Shown piece by piece: positions 25,361-34,392 of a stretch of DNA of 64,000 bases. The DNA is taken from assembly GCA_022117465.1 (NCBI GenBank), contig JAHCGZ010000001.1, forward strand, positions 1 to 64,000, written 5' to 3'. Within the stretch, counting starts at the first letter, position 1, and each line of letters opens with the position of its first letter. The translations under genes and the position numbers were made by a program. Source of the stretch: Candidatus Nitrosopumilus limneticus. GTDB taxonomy: Archaea > Thermoproteota > Nitrososphaeria > Nitrososphaerales > Nitrosopumilaceae. The notes below the pieces were generated by a model that searched no databases, was not told the origin of the DNA, and saw only the letters and a program-made list of their open reading frames with translations.

Positions 25361-26557
25361 TTATAATTTAATTTTATAGTCTGCATCCAGATATTTCTGA
25401 ACTTCCTCAACATCCTTGTCACCCCTACCTGAAAGCGTTACAACAATAGATTCTGATGATTTACCTTTTTTGGCTACTTTCATTGCTTCGCAAATAGCAT
25501 GAGCAGATTCTAAAGCAGGAATAATACCTTCAGTTTGAGTTAGAATTAGAAATGCTTCCAACACTTCTTTATCAGTAGCTGAGTGATATTTTATACGCTT
25601 TGTGTCTTTGTAGTACGCATGCTCAGGTCCAACCCCAGGATAATCCAATCCAGCAGAAATACTATGAGTTTCAGTAATTTGACCTTCTGAATCTTGAAGT
25701 AAATATGTCATCATCCCATGAAGCACTCCTTTACTTCCTGCAGATAATGTAGCTGAATGTAATTTTGATTTCAAACCTTTTCCTGCAGCTTCAACACCAA
25801 TTATCTCAGCACTTGTATCAACTAGAGGATAAAATGTACCAATTGCATTAGAACCACCACCAACACATGCAATTACAACATCAGGATCTTTATTGTTTAT
25901 TTTTTTCATTTGTGATTTAATTTCATTACCAATTACACTTTGGAAATCTCTAACCATTACAGGATATGGATGTGGACCAACTGCAGAACCTAACAAGTAA
26001 TATGTATTCTCAACATTTGTAATCCAATCTCTTATTGCCTCATTAATTGCATCCTTTAGGGTTTTAGAACCAGATTTTACAGGATGAACTTTACAACCCA
26101 ACATATTCATTCGATAGACATTTTGCTTTTGTCTAATTGTATCCTTATATCCCATATACACTTCAGCTTTTAATCCCAATGCAGCACATGCCATAGCAGT
26201 TGCAACACCATGTTGTCCAGCACCAGTTTCTGCAATGATTCTTTTCTTGTTCATTTTTTTTGCCAATAGTGCTTGACCTAATGTATTGTTAATTTTATGA
26301 GCACCACCATGCAATAGATCCTCTCTTTTAAGATAGATTTTAGCACCACCACATTTTTCGGATAAATTTTTTGCATAGTATAATGGAGTTGGTCTTCCAG
26401 CATACACTTTAAGATAATAATCCAATTCTTGCTTGAATTTTTTATCATTTTTGAATTTCAAATAATTCTCCTCTAATTCCTCAATTGCAGGCACAAGAGT
26501 TTCTGGAATGTATTGACCTCCAAATTCTCCAAATTTACCATTTTTAGGATATTTCAA
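25361..26557 (-). CDS. trpB: Tryptophan synthase beta chain
   Basis: This 398-residue PLP enzyme condenses indole with serine. The PLP lysine is in HGGAHKINN (about residues 83-91), the ammonium/indole channel segment is AETGAGQHG, and the phosphate cradle is [10 protein letters not shown]. The N-terminal [13 protein letters not shown] marks TrpB1, the TrpA-dependent form. It is the last gene of the trp operon, overlapping trpC by 4 nt. Its partner trpA is 12 kb away at 38599. Confidence 0.95.
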   Translation of the reverse strand: MKYPKNGKFGEFGGQYIPETLVPAIEELEENYLKFKNDKKFKQELDYYLKVYAGRPTPLYYAKNLSEKCGGAKIYLKREDLLHGGAHKINNTLGQALLAKKMNKKRIIAETGAGQHGVATAMACAALGLKAEVYMGYKDTIRQKQNVYRMNMLGCKVHPVKSGSKTLKDAINEAIRDWITNVENTYYLLGSAVGPHPYPVMVRDFQSVIGNEIKSQMKKINNKDPDVVIACVGGGSNAIGTFYPLVDTSAEIIGVEAAGKGLKSKLHSATLSAGSKGVLHGMMTYLLQDSEGQITETHSISAGLDYPGVGPEHAYYKDTKRIKYHSATDKEVLEAFLILTQTEGIIPALESAHAICEAMKVAKKGKSSESIVVTLSGRGDKDVEEVQKYLDADYKIKL

Positions 26558-27330
26558 TATGAGTTCACCAATTTTCTTACTTGCTCTATAATATTATCGC
26601 TTTTCATTATACTTGAACCTATCAAAAATGCATCAGCACCACAATTTTTTAAATATTGAATATCAGCAGTTGTATTAATACCACTTTCAGACAAAATTAT
26701 TCTTGATTTATCATAACCAGATAAAACTAATTCTGTTGTTTTAAGATCAATTTCAAGTGTGTCTAAATTTCTATTATTAATTCCAATAATATCAGCTTCA
26801 GTTTTTAGTGCATTTTGAAATTCCTCTCTAGTGTGAACCTCAAGTAAAACATTCAATCCCTGCTTGTGACCATAATCAATAAAGTCATCAATATCAGTAA
26901 GAAATTTTTGGTCAAACAAAGATTGAATTACTAACATATAGTCAGCACCAATTTTTTTTGCTGTGTCTATTTGTATTTTATCAATCATAATGTCCTTCAT
27001 CAATAATGGGACATCAACTGATTGCCTTACTTTAATAAAATATTGAGGAGATCCATTAAACAAATGGGGTTGAGTTAAAACAGATAATGCCTTTGAACCA
27101 CCTTGAATCATTTGTTTTGCAATACTAACAGGATCACTAATCGTTCTAATTTTACCTAAGGAGGGCGATGAGAATTTTATTTCAGTTAGCAACGTTGCAT
27201 GTGGATTTGTTTCAATAATTTGTTTAAAATCCTGAGTAGATTTTTTTAAATTTACATTAACATCATACACCCCTTCATCAATTGCGATTTGAGAATTATT
27301 TACTAATTTTTTTAAAATATTTTCAGCCAT
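26554..27330 (-). CDS. trpC: Indole-3-glycerol phosphate synthase
   Basis: This 258-residue TIM barrel closes the indole ring. [13 protein letters not shown] (catalytic Lys of the EIKxxSPS motif), [27 protein letters not shown] and the phosphate-binding ILSESGIN and GSSIM segments follow in order. It overlaps trpD by 8 nt and trpB by 4 nt, indicating translational coupling. No trpF is fused to it or next to it. Confidence 0.93.
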   Translation of the reverse strand: MAENILKKLVNNSQIAIDEGVYDVNVNLKKSTQDFKQIIETNPHATLLTEIKFSSPSLGKIRTISDPVSIAKQMIQGGSKALSVLTQPHLFNGSPQYFIKVRQSVDVPLLMKDIMIDKIQIDTAKKIGADYMLVIQSLFDQKFLTDIDDFIDYGHKQGLNVLLEVHTREEFQNALKTEADIIGINNRNLDTLEIDLKTTELVLSGYDKSRIILSESGINTTADIQYLKNCGADAFLIGSSIMKSDNIIEQVRKLVNSY

Positions 27331-28369
27331 CTATAATCTCCTTTAGTTTTTCAATATTACCAGTATTAGCCACAAATTCATCCAATAATTTCATTGCCTT
27401 GCCGCTACGAATTGTATTTAATGCAAGTTCAACACCATCTTCAAAACTATTTACAACATTTCCAACCAATAATCCCCCAGCAGCATTTAATGCTGTAGTT
27501 TCAATCATAGCTTGATTAGAAGTATTATTTAGAACCCCAACAAATGAGTCAATTGCATTTTGTTTTGTTTGAATTTGAATCTCATCAAGTGTGGATTTAT
27601 GTAAACCGAGAAATTCAGGATCAATTGAATTAACAGATACAATATTATTTTTTAAAATACAAACACTGTTTGTAGAACTAGTAGAAAATTCATCCATTCC
27701 GTCATTGGATCTAACTGCGATTATATTTTCCACTCCTCTTCGTTTAAGAATTTGAGGTAATCTAGTAAGAAATTCATTTGAAAAAACACCAATCAATTGA
27801 TTTTTTACATTAGCGGGATTTGAAAGAGGTCCAAGTAAATTAAATGCAGTTCTAATTCCCAATTGTTTTCTAGCTAAAGATACATTTTTCATTGCAGGAT
27901 GGAATTTTTGTGCAAACATGAAACAAATTCTATGAGTTTCTAAAATATTTGCAACAGTAGAAGGTTCGGCATTCAAGTCATATCCAAAATATTCAAAAAT
28001 ATCTGCACTTCCAGAAACTCCTGAACTTGATCTGTTTCCGTGTTTAGCAACAATACCTCCAGCTGCTGCAACTACAAATGAAGCAGTAGTAGAAATATTG
28101 AAGGTTTGTAGTTTATCTCCTCCAGTACCACACATATCAATCACAGTTCCTTTATTTTTAGGCGTAATTTTTAGAGATAATTCCTGCATTTTGTCAAGCA
28201 TTCCAAGTAATTCATCATCAGTTTCACCTTTCTTTGATAAATTAGATAGAATGTTCATATTTTGATCATCGTTGGTTTTACCTGACAATACTTCAGTCAT
28301 GATTTCACTCATCTGATCATAAGTCAGATCAACTTTTTTTTCTAATTTAGAAATATATTCGGAAATCAT
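27323..28369 (-). CDS. trpD: Anthranilate phosphoribosyltransferase
   Basis: This 348-residue enzyme transfers phosphoribose from PRPP to anthranilate. The PRPP-binding GTGGDKLQTFNIST (CGTGGD at about 82-87), KHGNRSSSGVSGSADIFE and RTAFNLLGPLSNPA are conserved. It overlaps trpG by 4 nt and trpC by 8 nt within the operon. Confidence 0.93.
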   Translation of the reverse strand: MISEYISKLEKKVDLTYDQMSEIMTEVLSGKTNDDQNMNILSNLSKKGETDDELLGMLDKMQELSLKITPKNKGTVIDMCGTGGDKLQTFNISTTASFVVAAAGGIVAKHGNRSSSGVSGSADIFEYFGYDLNAEPSTVANILETHRICFMFAQKFHPAMKNVSLARKQLGIRTAFNLLGPLSNPANVKNQLIGVFSNEFLTRLPQILKRRGVENIIAVRSNDGMDEFSTSSTNSVCILKNNIVSVNSIDPEFLGLHKSTLDEIQIQTKQNAIDSFVGVLNNTSNQAMIETTALNAAGGLLVGNVVNSFEDGVELALNTIRSGKAMKLLDEFVANTGNIEKLKEIIDG

Positions 28370-28956
28370 TTTTCTCTTACCTGTCTAATAAAATTAGCAA
28401 AAATTTTTTTCCCATCTTCAGTCATAATTGATTCTGGATGGAATTGAACACCTTGAATCAAAAATTTCTTATGTTTGATTGCCATAATTTCACCATCATC
28501 ATTTGCAGTGGCAATAACTTCTAAAACATCTGGGATTATTGTTTTATCGCCAACCAAACTATGATAACGAGTAGCTCGAAAAGGATTTTTCACACCTTTG
28601 AATAATTCAGAATCAACATACCTGACTTGACTAGTTTTTCCATGTCTTACACATCCAGCATTAGTTACTTTACCTCCAAATGCATCAATAATTCCTTGAT
28701 GTCCAAGACATACACCCAAAATTGGAGTTGTTGGACCAATATCTTTTATCACATCACTGCATATTCCAAAATATTTTTTATCCTCAGGATTTCCAGGACC
28801 TGGAGAAATTATTATTGCATCATAATTATTTTCTTTAATTTGTGAAATAGTAATTTTGTCATTTCTAAAAACATCACATTCGACTCCTAGCTCACCAAGA
28901 TACTGAGCTATGTTGTAAACAAATGAATCATAATTATCTATAATTAAAAATTTCAA
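28366..28956 (-). CDS. trpG: Anthranilate synthase glutamine amidotransferase subunit
   Basis: This 196-residue class I amidotransferase supplies ammonia to TrpE. The oxyanion/Cys segment is LGVCLGHQGI (nucleophile Cys about residue 81), and the triad His-Glu is in VQFHPESIMTEDG. The opening IDNYDSFVYNI is typical. It overlaps trpE by 4 nt. Confidence 0.94.
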   Translation of the reverse strand: MKFLIIDNYDSFVYNIAQYLGELGVECDVFRNDKITISQIKENNYDAIIISPGPGNPEDKKYFGICSDVIKDIGPTTPILGVCLGHQGIIDAFGGKVTNAGCVRHGKTSQVRYVDSELFKGVKNPFRATRYHSLVGDKTIIPDVLEVIATANDDGEIMAIKHKKFLIQGVQFHPESIMTEDGKKIFANFIRQVREK

Positions 28957-30302
28957 TTCGATGCCTCCTTTAATGCTTGAAGCATAGCGCTTGCCTTGTG
29001 TTCAGTTTCATTAAATTCATTTTCTGCAACAGAATCTGAAACAATGCCTGCACCTGATTGCACAAATCCTTTGTTATTTTCTATGAAAATACTTCTAATT
29101 GCTATAGCAAAATCACAGCATCCATTATATGAAAAATATCCAACTGCACCGGCATAGGGACCTCTTTTCTCAGTTTCCAATTCATCAATTATCTGCATTG
29201 CTCTTACTTTTGGGGCACCAGAAACAGTTCCAGCTGGAAATACGGCTTGAAATGCGTTAAACATGTCATTTTTGGAGTCCAAAGTACCAACAATATGACT
29301 TACAATATGTTGAACATGACTAAATCGCTTGATTTGCATAAGAGATTCAGGATGCACAGTACCATATTTACAAACTCTACCAATATCATTGCGTCCTAAA
29401 TCAACAAGCATTGTATGCTCAGCTAATTCTTTTTCATCATTAATTAGTTCCTCAGATAAGGCTTGATTTTTTTCTTCATTTTCAGTAATTTCTCTTGTTC
29501 CAGCAATTGGGAAGGTTTCTACTTTATCATCAGTAATTCGAACTAGCATTTCAGGAGAAGCACCAATAATTGTTTTTGAATCTTGTTTCAAGTGATACAT
29601 GTATGGTGATGGATTTAATTTTCTTAATGTTTTGTATAGCGTTAAATTATCACCACTAGTCTCAAATTCAAATTTACGAGATAAAACAACTTGAAAAATA
29701 TCACCATCGTGAATGTATTGTTTTGCCTTGTTTACAATACCTGAAAATTTTTCTTTATTCATATTAGGAATTACTTCACTTGAGTAAAATTTATCAAATG
29801 AATCTTTACTTACTAGTAATTGATCAAATCTATTTACATCATGATAAAAATAAAACAATTTCTTTTCAACATTATCATATAGTAAACCATCATCATAAAT
29901 TCCAAATTCCATAATAGGTTGACTCAAATTATTTTCTTTAGAAATATTTTCAACTAATCTTATTGAATCATAATTTACAACACCAACAGCTCCACCAAGA
30001 TATCTATATTTTTGATCATTAGATTTTCCCAATAATTTTTTTAATTCGACAAATGGTTCAGTAGTTTGAATTGTAGTAGTAGTATTATTTTCAGTAATTT
30101 CAACTTTGTCAGAATACCCTTTAAAAATAATTTTTGGATCAAATCCCATTACAGAAGTTTCAGCTAGAACTTCAGGTCCAGAAAGGGATTCAAAGAGAAA
30201 TGAATGAGAGTAATTTCGAGATATTTTATTGTAAATTTGAAATTGGTTTTCAGATAAATCTAGTGGTATTACTATTGCTTGTGCATTTCCAAAGGTGTCC
30301 AC
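28953..30302 (-). CDS. trpE: Anthranilate synthase component I
   Basis: This 449-residue chorismate-using enzyme starts at GTG 30302. The catalytic end has IGASPEML, PIAGTRE, LVDLGRNDIGRV, FPAGTVSGAPKVRAM and the GAGIV loop. It is first in the trpE-G-D-C-B operon, transcribed leftward. Its promoter lies in the gap 30303-30438 shared with the divergent gene. No leader peptide or attenuator was recognised. Confidence 0.94.
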   Translation of the reverse strand: MDTFGNAQAIVIPLDLSENQFQIYNKISRNYSHSFLFESLSGPEVLAETSVMGFDPKIIFKGYSDKVEITENNTTTTIQTTEPFVELKKLLGKSNDQKYRYLGGAVGVVNYDSIRLVENISKENNLSQPIMEFGIYDDGLLYDNVEKKLFYFYHDVNRFDQLLVSKDSFDKFYSSEVIPNMNKEKFSGIVNKAKQYIHDGDIFQVVLSRKFEFETSGDNLTLYKTLRKLNPSPYMYHLKQDSKTIIGASPEMLVRITDDKVETFPIAGTREITENEEKNQALSEELINDEKELAEHTMLVDLGRNDIGRVCKYGTVHPESLMQIKRFSHVQHIVSHIVGTLDSKNDMFNAFQAVFPAGTVSGAPKVRAMQIIDELETEKRGPYAGAVGYFSYNGCCDFAIAIRSIFIENNKGFVQSGAGIVSDSVAENEFNETEHKASAMLQALKEASN

Positions 30303-30438
30303 CCATAATCAAAATTTTTACTGTTTAATATTTAAAGATAATACAACAGTAATGAGGACAAATTAGCCTCTGTGTATCTATTTATGAAGTTACGGTATAG
30401 TACGGTACCTTTATAGGATAGAAGTGTGCAGTCAGGGC

Positions 30439-30624
30439 ATGATGAAAATGCAAAGTAAAACAATTATGCAAAATTCAAGAATGCGTAATGAAATTGAGTC
30501 TTCTGTTTCAATAGTTGAATGCTACGTTTGTGGTAAAGGACTATCAGAGGGTAATAGCATTTCTGCTAAAACACTATCAAATGGAATTGTGTTATTTTGT
30601 GATGTTCACTATTCAATGCAATAA
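30439..30624 (+). CDS. Small Cys/His zinc-binding protein
   Basis: From ATG 30439 the protein has 61 residues. CYVCGKGLSEGNSI and LFCDVHY give C-x2-C...C-x2-H, a compact zinc site. A TTTATAG element at 30411-30417 is 22-28 nt before ATG 30439, so this start is preferred over GTG 30424. It is divergent from trpE. Function unknown. Confidence 0.65.
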   Translation: MMKMQSKTIMQNSRMRNEIESSVSIVECYVCGKGLSEGNSISAKTLSNGIVLFCDVHYSMQ

Positions 30625-30650
30625 ATTAATTCTAAAAAACTAATAATTTC

Positions 30651-31259
30651 TTAAATTTTTAAAAATCCAGGTTCTGGAATTTTATTATTTAGCATTCTCT
30701 GCAATACAATTCTCTCATTTGAACCTCGATATTTCATAAGTATTTCATATGATTGATCTAAAAATTCTTTTATTTGACTAAGACATAATTTTAATTCTTT
30801 TTTTAATTCTTGATTACTAGTATTTGTAATTGTAAATAAAATAGAGGAAGAAATTCCAAGCATATTTGTTACACTTTTCAAAAACAATTCATAATCTTTT
30901 TCAGCATATTTATTTAATTTATGAGCGTTAAGATCTTTTGAAATATCAACAAATATTTTTACATTATCTAATTTTTGCAATGTTTTTTTCATCATAGTTT
31001 CATTTGTAAAAATAATATTATTGATAAATCCTATATGATCTGAAATATCAGCAAATTTCAATTTAGTGTATGTTGTTTCAGTTTTATATCCTTGTTTTTT
31101 TAAATAGCCCAATTCAACAATTGTATCTAAAACAGCATTAAATTTACTTCTAGGATATCGTTTTCTTTTTTTATCTAGGCAGCTTTCCCACATATCTGTG
31201 AGATATGCTGTTTCGCCATTCATAGAATTTAAAATCGATAAAATTGAAATATCAATCAT
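30651..31259 (-). CDS. Winged-helix N-terminal protein, function unknown
   Basis: This 202-residue protein has residues about 1-70 resembling a PadR/wHTH domain (LSILNSMNGETAYLTDMWES, then KFNAVLDTIVELGYLKKQG). The rest is a long helical region with coiled-coil character (residues 90-190). This looks like a DNA-binding regulator with a helical dimer or sensor domain. The ligand is unknown. Confidence 0.55.
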   Translation of the reverse strand: MIDISILSILNSMNGETAYLTDMWESCLDKKRKRYPRSKFNAVLDTIVELGYLKKQGYKTETTYTKLKFADISDHIGFINNIIFTNETMMKKTLQKLDNVKIFVDISKDLNAHKLNKYAEKDYELFLKSVTNMLGISSSILFTITNTSNQELKKELKLCLSQIKEFLDQSYEILMKYRGSNERIVLQRMLNNKIPEPGFLKI

Positions 31260-31372
31260 AATTTGTTCTTAAAATAGCCCTATTTACGAGTTAATTAGCT
31301 AATTTTCAGAATTTATGAGCGATACAAAAAGTTCTAAAAATTAATTAGTCAATTTAATATTAGTTTTAGAAT

Positions 31373-31567
31373 ATGGATACTCCAACAGAGATTAATTCAG
31401 TGTATTGGGACAGTAAGAAAAAATCATGGGAATATCAAATAGTAAAAGTAGAAGAATATCATGGGGCAGTGAATTGTCAATATTGCAATAAACCAATGTC
31501 TCATAACATCAAGACGGGGGGAGAATTCAAAGTTGTGTATGTAAAATGTGGTTGTTCTCGCAGTTAG
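31373..31567 (+). CDS. Small CxxC protein
   Basis: This 64-residue protein carries CQYCNKPM (C-x2-C, about residues 35-42) and a CGC near the C-terminus, likely a zinc ribbon. The N-terminus contains VYWDSKKKSWEYQIVKVEEY, strand-like. ATG 31373 is preceded by AT-rich sequence. Family not recognised. Confidence 0.6.
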   Translation: MDTPTEINSVYWDSKKKSWEYQIVKVEEYHGAVNCQYCNKPMSHNIKTGGEFKVVYVKCGCSRS

Positions 31568-31570
31568 ATC

Positions 31571-31663
31571 TTAGTTTGAACATGTAGAATAATCAGAATT
31601 ATCAACAATGAGAGGTTGATTTGTTGGCTCTACGATCAGAACTTTTTTGTTAGAAATACCCAA
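31571..31663 (-). CDS. Possible 30-residue microprotein
   Basis: TTG 31663 to TAA 31571-31573 encodes a short frame with a coding-like composition: KKVLIVEPTNQPLIVDN in the middle and DYSTCSN at the end. There is no homology evidence and a chance frame is possible. It sits 3 bp beyond the end of the converging gene. Confidence 0.25.
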   Translation of the reverse strand: MGISNKKVLIVEPTNQPLIVDNSDYSTCSN

Positions 31664-31807
31664 AATTTATGATAGATATTGAATTACAGGCAGGGGATAA
31701 AATGAATAATTTTTAAAAAATAATTTTTACGATCTTTTTAATGTGAAAAAAATAAACCAAAAAGTAATTTTTTTTAAATTTAATTTTTAACATAAAGATA
31801 TCTTTAA

Positions 31808-31922
31808 TGGTGTTGTCGAGTCAGAGACATCTCACGGTGTTAGCTGGAAGAGCCCAAAATGCTCACATAAACTAGTTAATACATTTACAGAGTCTCCAAA
31901 ACGATGGAGACCGGCTTTTTTT
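31808..31922 (+). ncRNA. Candidate structured RNA ending in a hairpin plus T-run
   Basis: GTCTCC (31892-31897) pairs perfectly with GGAGAC (31906-31911), followed by CGGC and seven T residues, which resembles an intrinsic terminator and fixes the likely strand as plus. Upstream, GAGC/GCTC (31850-31853 with 31861-31864) forms a second hairpin, and AGCTG (31842-31846) can pair with CGGCT (31912-31916) to close the domain. The segment 31808-31850 is GC-richer and has a GGTGTT direct repeat. No reading frame of note crosses it. It is the main content of the gap 31664-31984. Confidence 0.45.
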
Positions 31923-31984
31923 AAAAAAGAAAAATTGGTGAGATACATTAAAAAATTAATTAATGAAATTTTTATTATTACAAT

Positions 31985-32401
31985 ATGCCGTTAGATAAAA
32001 TTGATAATGTAGATGAGTACATTGAAACTCATAAATCAATAACTTTGCATATTAAAAATAAACCAGTTGGATGCATAATAGAAGAAGATAATGAAAATTC
32101 ACTCAAATATTTAGCAATAGAAAAAAAATCAGACATAAAAGCAAGCATTAGAGGATTTCTAAACAAACATGAGGATGCAGGTTTGTTGATGGGATTTAAA
32201 TTTAAAATTCAAATTAACAATAACATATTAGAATATACATCATATCCAAATGATGAATTTATAGATGCAATTATTTTAAATGAAGCAATATTTGTAATAG
32301 ATAATAAAATGAAACAGATTTTTTCATGTAAAATTTTAACAGATCAGTTTGTAAAAACTAAATCAGAATTGGATAAATTTCAAAAAATACTTGGTAAATA
32401 A
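31985..32401 (+). CDS. Hypothetical protein
   Basis: This 138-residue soluble alpha/beta-like protein has no Cys-rich site, membrane segment or recognised motif. It starts at ATG 31985, just after the structured RNA candidate. FKFKIQINNNILEYTSYPNDE suggests a strand-rich centre. It may be a lineage-specific gene. Confidence 0.5.
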   Translation: MPLDKIDNVDEYIETHKSITLHIKNKPVGCIIEEDNENSLKYLAIEKKSDIKASIRGFLNKHEDAGLLMGFKFKIQINNNILEYTSYPNDEFIDAIILNEAIFVIDNKMKQIFSCKILTDQFVKTKSELDKFQKILGK

Positions 32402-32443
32402 GAATATCATGCAAAAAATAATCAAATATAAATTCTGAGAATA

Positions 32444-32794
32444 TTATTGATTCCAAATAGATTGGGTCTTTAGCCATTTTATTAAATCAGTATACAAACT
32501 ACTTTTTTGCATATTTAAAACACCAATTTCAAGATTAGTAGAAGATTTTACTGTTTTTGAATATTTTTCACATATTGCAAAAACTACTTTATCTAAATAC
32601 ATCTCATTATTCATTTCTTTTTTAGCTAATTCTTCAGATTCAGCCATTGCAAAACTAGCAAACAAAACTCCCTCAGCCCAATATGCATGAGCAGCCTCTA
32701 AGGAGGACATCATTCCTATAAGATCATCAAGACTAAGTTTAATCATATCCCGAACATAGATCGTATCATAGGATTTATGAACAAATTTTGTCAT
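32444..32794 (-). CDS. Hypothetical helical protein
   Basis: From ATG 32794 the protein has 116 residues. It is predicted all-helical with Met/Ala-rich helices (MIGMMSSLEAAHAYWAEG and FASFAMAESEELAKKEM regions). A slightly longer start at 32806 is possible. I believe similar proteins occur across Nitrosopumilus relatives but know no function. It is divergent from the next gene, with about 70 bp between starts. Confidence 0.55.
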   Translation of the reverse strand: MTKFVHKSYDTIYVRDMIKLSLDDLIGMMSSLEAAHAYWAEGVLFASFAMAESEELAKKEMNNEMYLDKVVFAICEKYSKTVKSSTNLEIGVLNMQKSSLYTDLIKWLKTQSIWNQ

Positions 32795-32862
32795 AAATAT
32801 TCCCATTTTGTGATACTAATGAATATTTGGAAATATTAATGGGATTTATTTTAATTTATTTC

Positions 32863-33078
32863 ATGACAGATGAATCGATATTTGTTACAGAATTTCCAAA
32901 AGGCGATTTTGGCATAGTAGATTACCTGCAAGGTCGTGTTCATTTTGCACTAATGGACCAAATGAAATTAATGCATAAATCTGGAATGACTCAAGAACAA
33001 ATTAAAGAAGCCATAATCAAAACAGTTTCTGAAATTGTAGAAAATTTTGAGCCTAAAAAAGAATCAGAAAGTTCTTGA
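32863..33078 (+). CDS. Hypothetical small protein
   Basis: From ATG 32863 the protein has 71 residues. The conserved-looking core is FVTEFPKGDFGIVDYLQGRV, then an amphipathic helix and an acidic tail. TTG 32827 and ATG 32839 would add a hydrophobic N-terminus that looks like translated promoter DNA, so the inner start is preferred. Divergent from 32444-32794. Confidence 0.55.
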   Translation: MTDESIFVTEFPKGDFGIVDYLQGRVHFALMDQMKLMHKSGMTQEQIKEAIIKTVSEIVENFEPKKESESS

Positions 33079-33210
33079 TTCCATTTTTGCAGAGTCCATC
33101 ATGACAATTTTATGACATTTACAAAAGCAATTCATATGTGGCATGTCATTATCATTTCTGTATTTACACTCCTTTGTGTGTTCAATCATAAAGTAATCAT
33201 TTAACCCCAT
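33064..33210 (-). CDS. Small Cys/His microprotein
   Basis: ATG 33210 to TGA 33064-33066 encodes 48 residues with EHTKECKYRND and MNCFCKCHK, a C...C-x-C-x-C-H zinc-type cluster. It overlaps the end of the converging gene by 15 nt. Too short for routine calling. The motif supports it, but there is no homology evidence. Confidence 0.45.
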   Translation of the reverse strand: MGLNDYFMIEHTKECKYRNDNDMPHMNCFCKCHKIVMMDSAKMESRTF

Positions 33211-33240
33211 TATCAAACATTACAAGATTCTACAAAATAA

Positions 33241-33310
33241 GGTTACGAAACGAGGTATGAGTAATTCTCAAAAAGATGCCCGTTGAGGGGTTACTCTTCT
33301 GAGATTAACC
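33241..33310. ncRNA. Candidate structured RNA element
   Basis: An extended hairpin is formed by GAGTAA/TTACTC (33259-33264 with 33291-33296) and, beyond a small internal loop, CTCAA/TTGAG (33267-33271 with 33283-33287), with an 11-nt GC-richer loop. GGTTA (33241-33245) and TAACC (33306-33310) can close the whole unit. The strand is not determined. There is no open frame across it. It lies in the 287-bp gap 33211-33497, whose remainder shows nothing recognisable. Confidence 0.4.
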
Positions 33311-33497
33311 AAGAGGAGCCTATTGCATCTTCCCAAGTGTTTGAGTTATCGTTATCATTCATAGATATCAATAAAGCAATTTTGCATTTAAAAGAGATGA
33401 ATGATTGATCAGTAGCAATGTTATGAATGATTTGATAGTGATTCTTTATATCGATTTTAAGCGATTAATGATACTAGTCCATAAATGATAAATGATT

Positions 33498-33989
33498 TTA
33501 CTTTTTTGAATCTTTATCAGATTTTTTTTCTATATGGGCAGTTCTTTCAAAATAATATTCCTGTTTTTTCAAATCTTTTTCAGAAATAATTCGGCATTTT
33601 CTCATCGGAACTAGTCGAGATATTTGTTCATATGTGCTCATAACTCTAACATCTGCAGCATATGCAATTTGTAGTAAAGGTGGTTTTTCTTCAATCATAG
33701 GTTTTGCTTGTTCGTATCCTCCACTTTGAATCATGCCAGTTCTAAAAAGACCAATGTGTTTAGAACTCTTTGAGATTTGAGGATCCTCATAACAACAAAT
33801 TGAAAATTCACCATTATCTTTTTCAACAATTGTTAATCTAGTGAATTTATCACTCCATTCTTCTATTTCTTGAGCCATGATAGTTGCTTCTTTTTTATCT
33901 TCAAACACAATAGATACTACTAATCTATATTTTTCATAAGCCCATGATATTCCATAAAAATTATCATTCCAATTAATTTCAGATAACAC
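33498..33989 (-). CDS. Hypothetical protein
   Basis: This 163-residue soluble protein is strand-rich in its first half (YRLVVSIVFEDKKEA and FTRLTIVEKDNGEFSICCY) with a Lys-rich C-terminal tail. No motif was recognised, and the neighbours give no clue. A SHS2- or ACT-like alpha/beta fold is possible but not supported by a signature. Confidence 0.5.
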   Translation of the reverse strand: MLSEINWNDNFYGISWAYEKYRLVVSIVFEDKKEATIMAQEIEEWSDKFTRLTIVEKDNGEFSICCYEDPQISKSSKHIGLFRTGMIQSGGYEQAKPMIEEKPPLLQIAYAADVRVMSTYEQISRLVPMRKCRIISEKDLKKQEYYFERTAHIEKKSDKDSKK

Positions 33990-34062
33990 AACTCAATTTA
34001 AAAAAAATCTTAAATTAATGGTTTCCATCAAAAAGTAATTTATTATTAATAAATAAAAAGGT

Positions 34063-34136
34063 GAATAAGCCCAGGGCAAAATCCCGTTCAGTTTCCTTTA
34101 GAGTTTTTAGCTCAAGGGGTTAAGGTGGACTTATTC
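34063..34136. ncRNA. Candidate structured RNA element with 7-bp closing stem
   Basis: GAATAAG (34063-34069) pairs with CTTATTC (34130-34136), continued by CC/GG after a bulged A. Inside are GGG/CCC (34074-34076 with 34083-34085) and a longer hairpin: TTCCTT (34093-34098) with AAGGGG (34114-34119) plus GAG/CTC (34101-34103 with 34111-34113). The closing stem length recalls a tRNA acceptor, but there is no T-loop or anticodon arm. The block is clearly GC-richer than the flanks. It is the main content of 33990-34392. Confidence 0.4.
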
Positions 34137-34194
34137 CTAATACACACTATACAAACTCATCATTATTAAGTATAATTTTTTTTATGTAATTATT

Positions 34195-34231
34195 ACAGAT
34201 CACAATAAAAATATCGCAGATCACAATAAAA
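34195..34231. repeat. Short tandem direct repeat
   Basis: CAGATCACAATAAAA occurs twice with a 21-bp period (from 34196 and from 34217). It lies in AT-rich intergenic DNA before the HAD gene terminus. No function suggested; it may be slippage or a pair of protein-binding sites. Confidence 0.5.
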
Positions 34232-34392
34232 TTATTTCATCTTTGTATCTGAATTTCATAAATTAGACAAAGTAAAAAATAATTATTAAATCAAAAATTC
34301 TTTCTTTAATTTAACACGATCTTTTAAAGTATCAAAAATCCATAATCATAAAATATTTTTTTAAAAGATATTTTTAAAAATTGAAAACGGAA

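Noticed and set aside
34063-34136. tRNA gene
   Set aside because: A 7-bp terminal stem is present, but there is no TTCRA T-loop, D-arm or anticodon arm on either strand.
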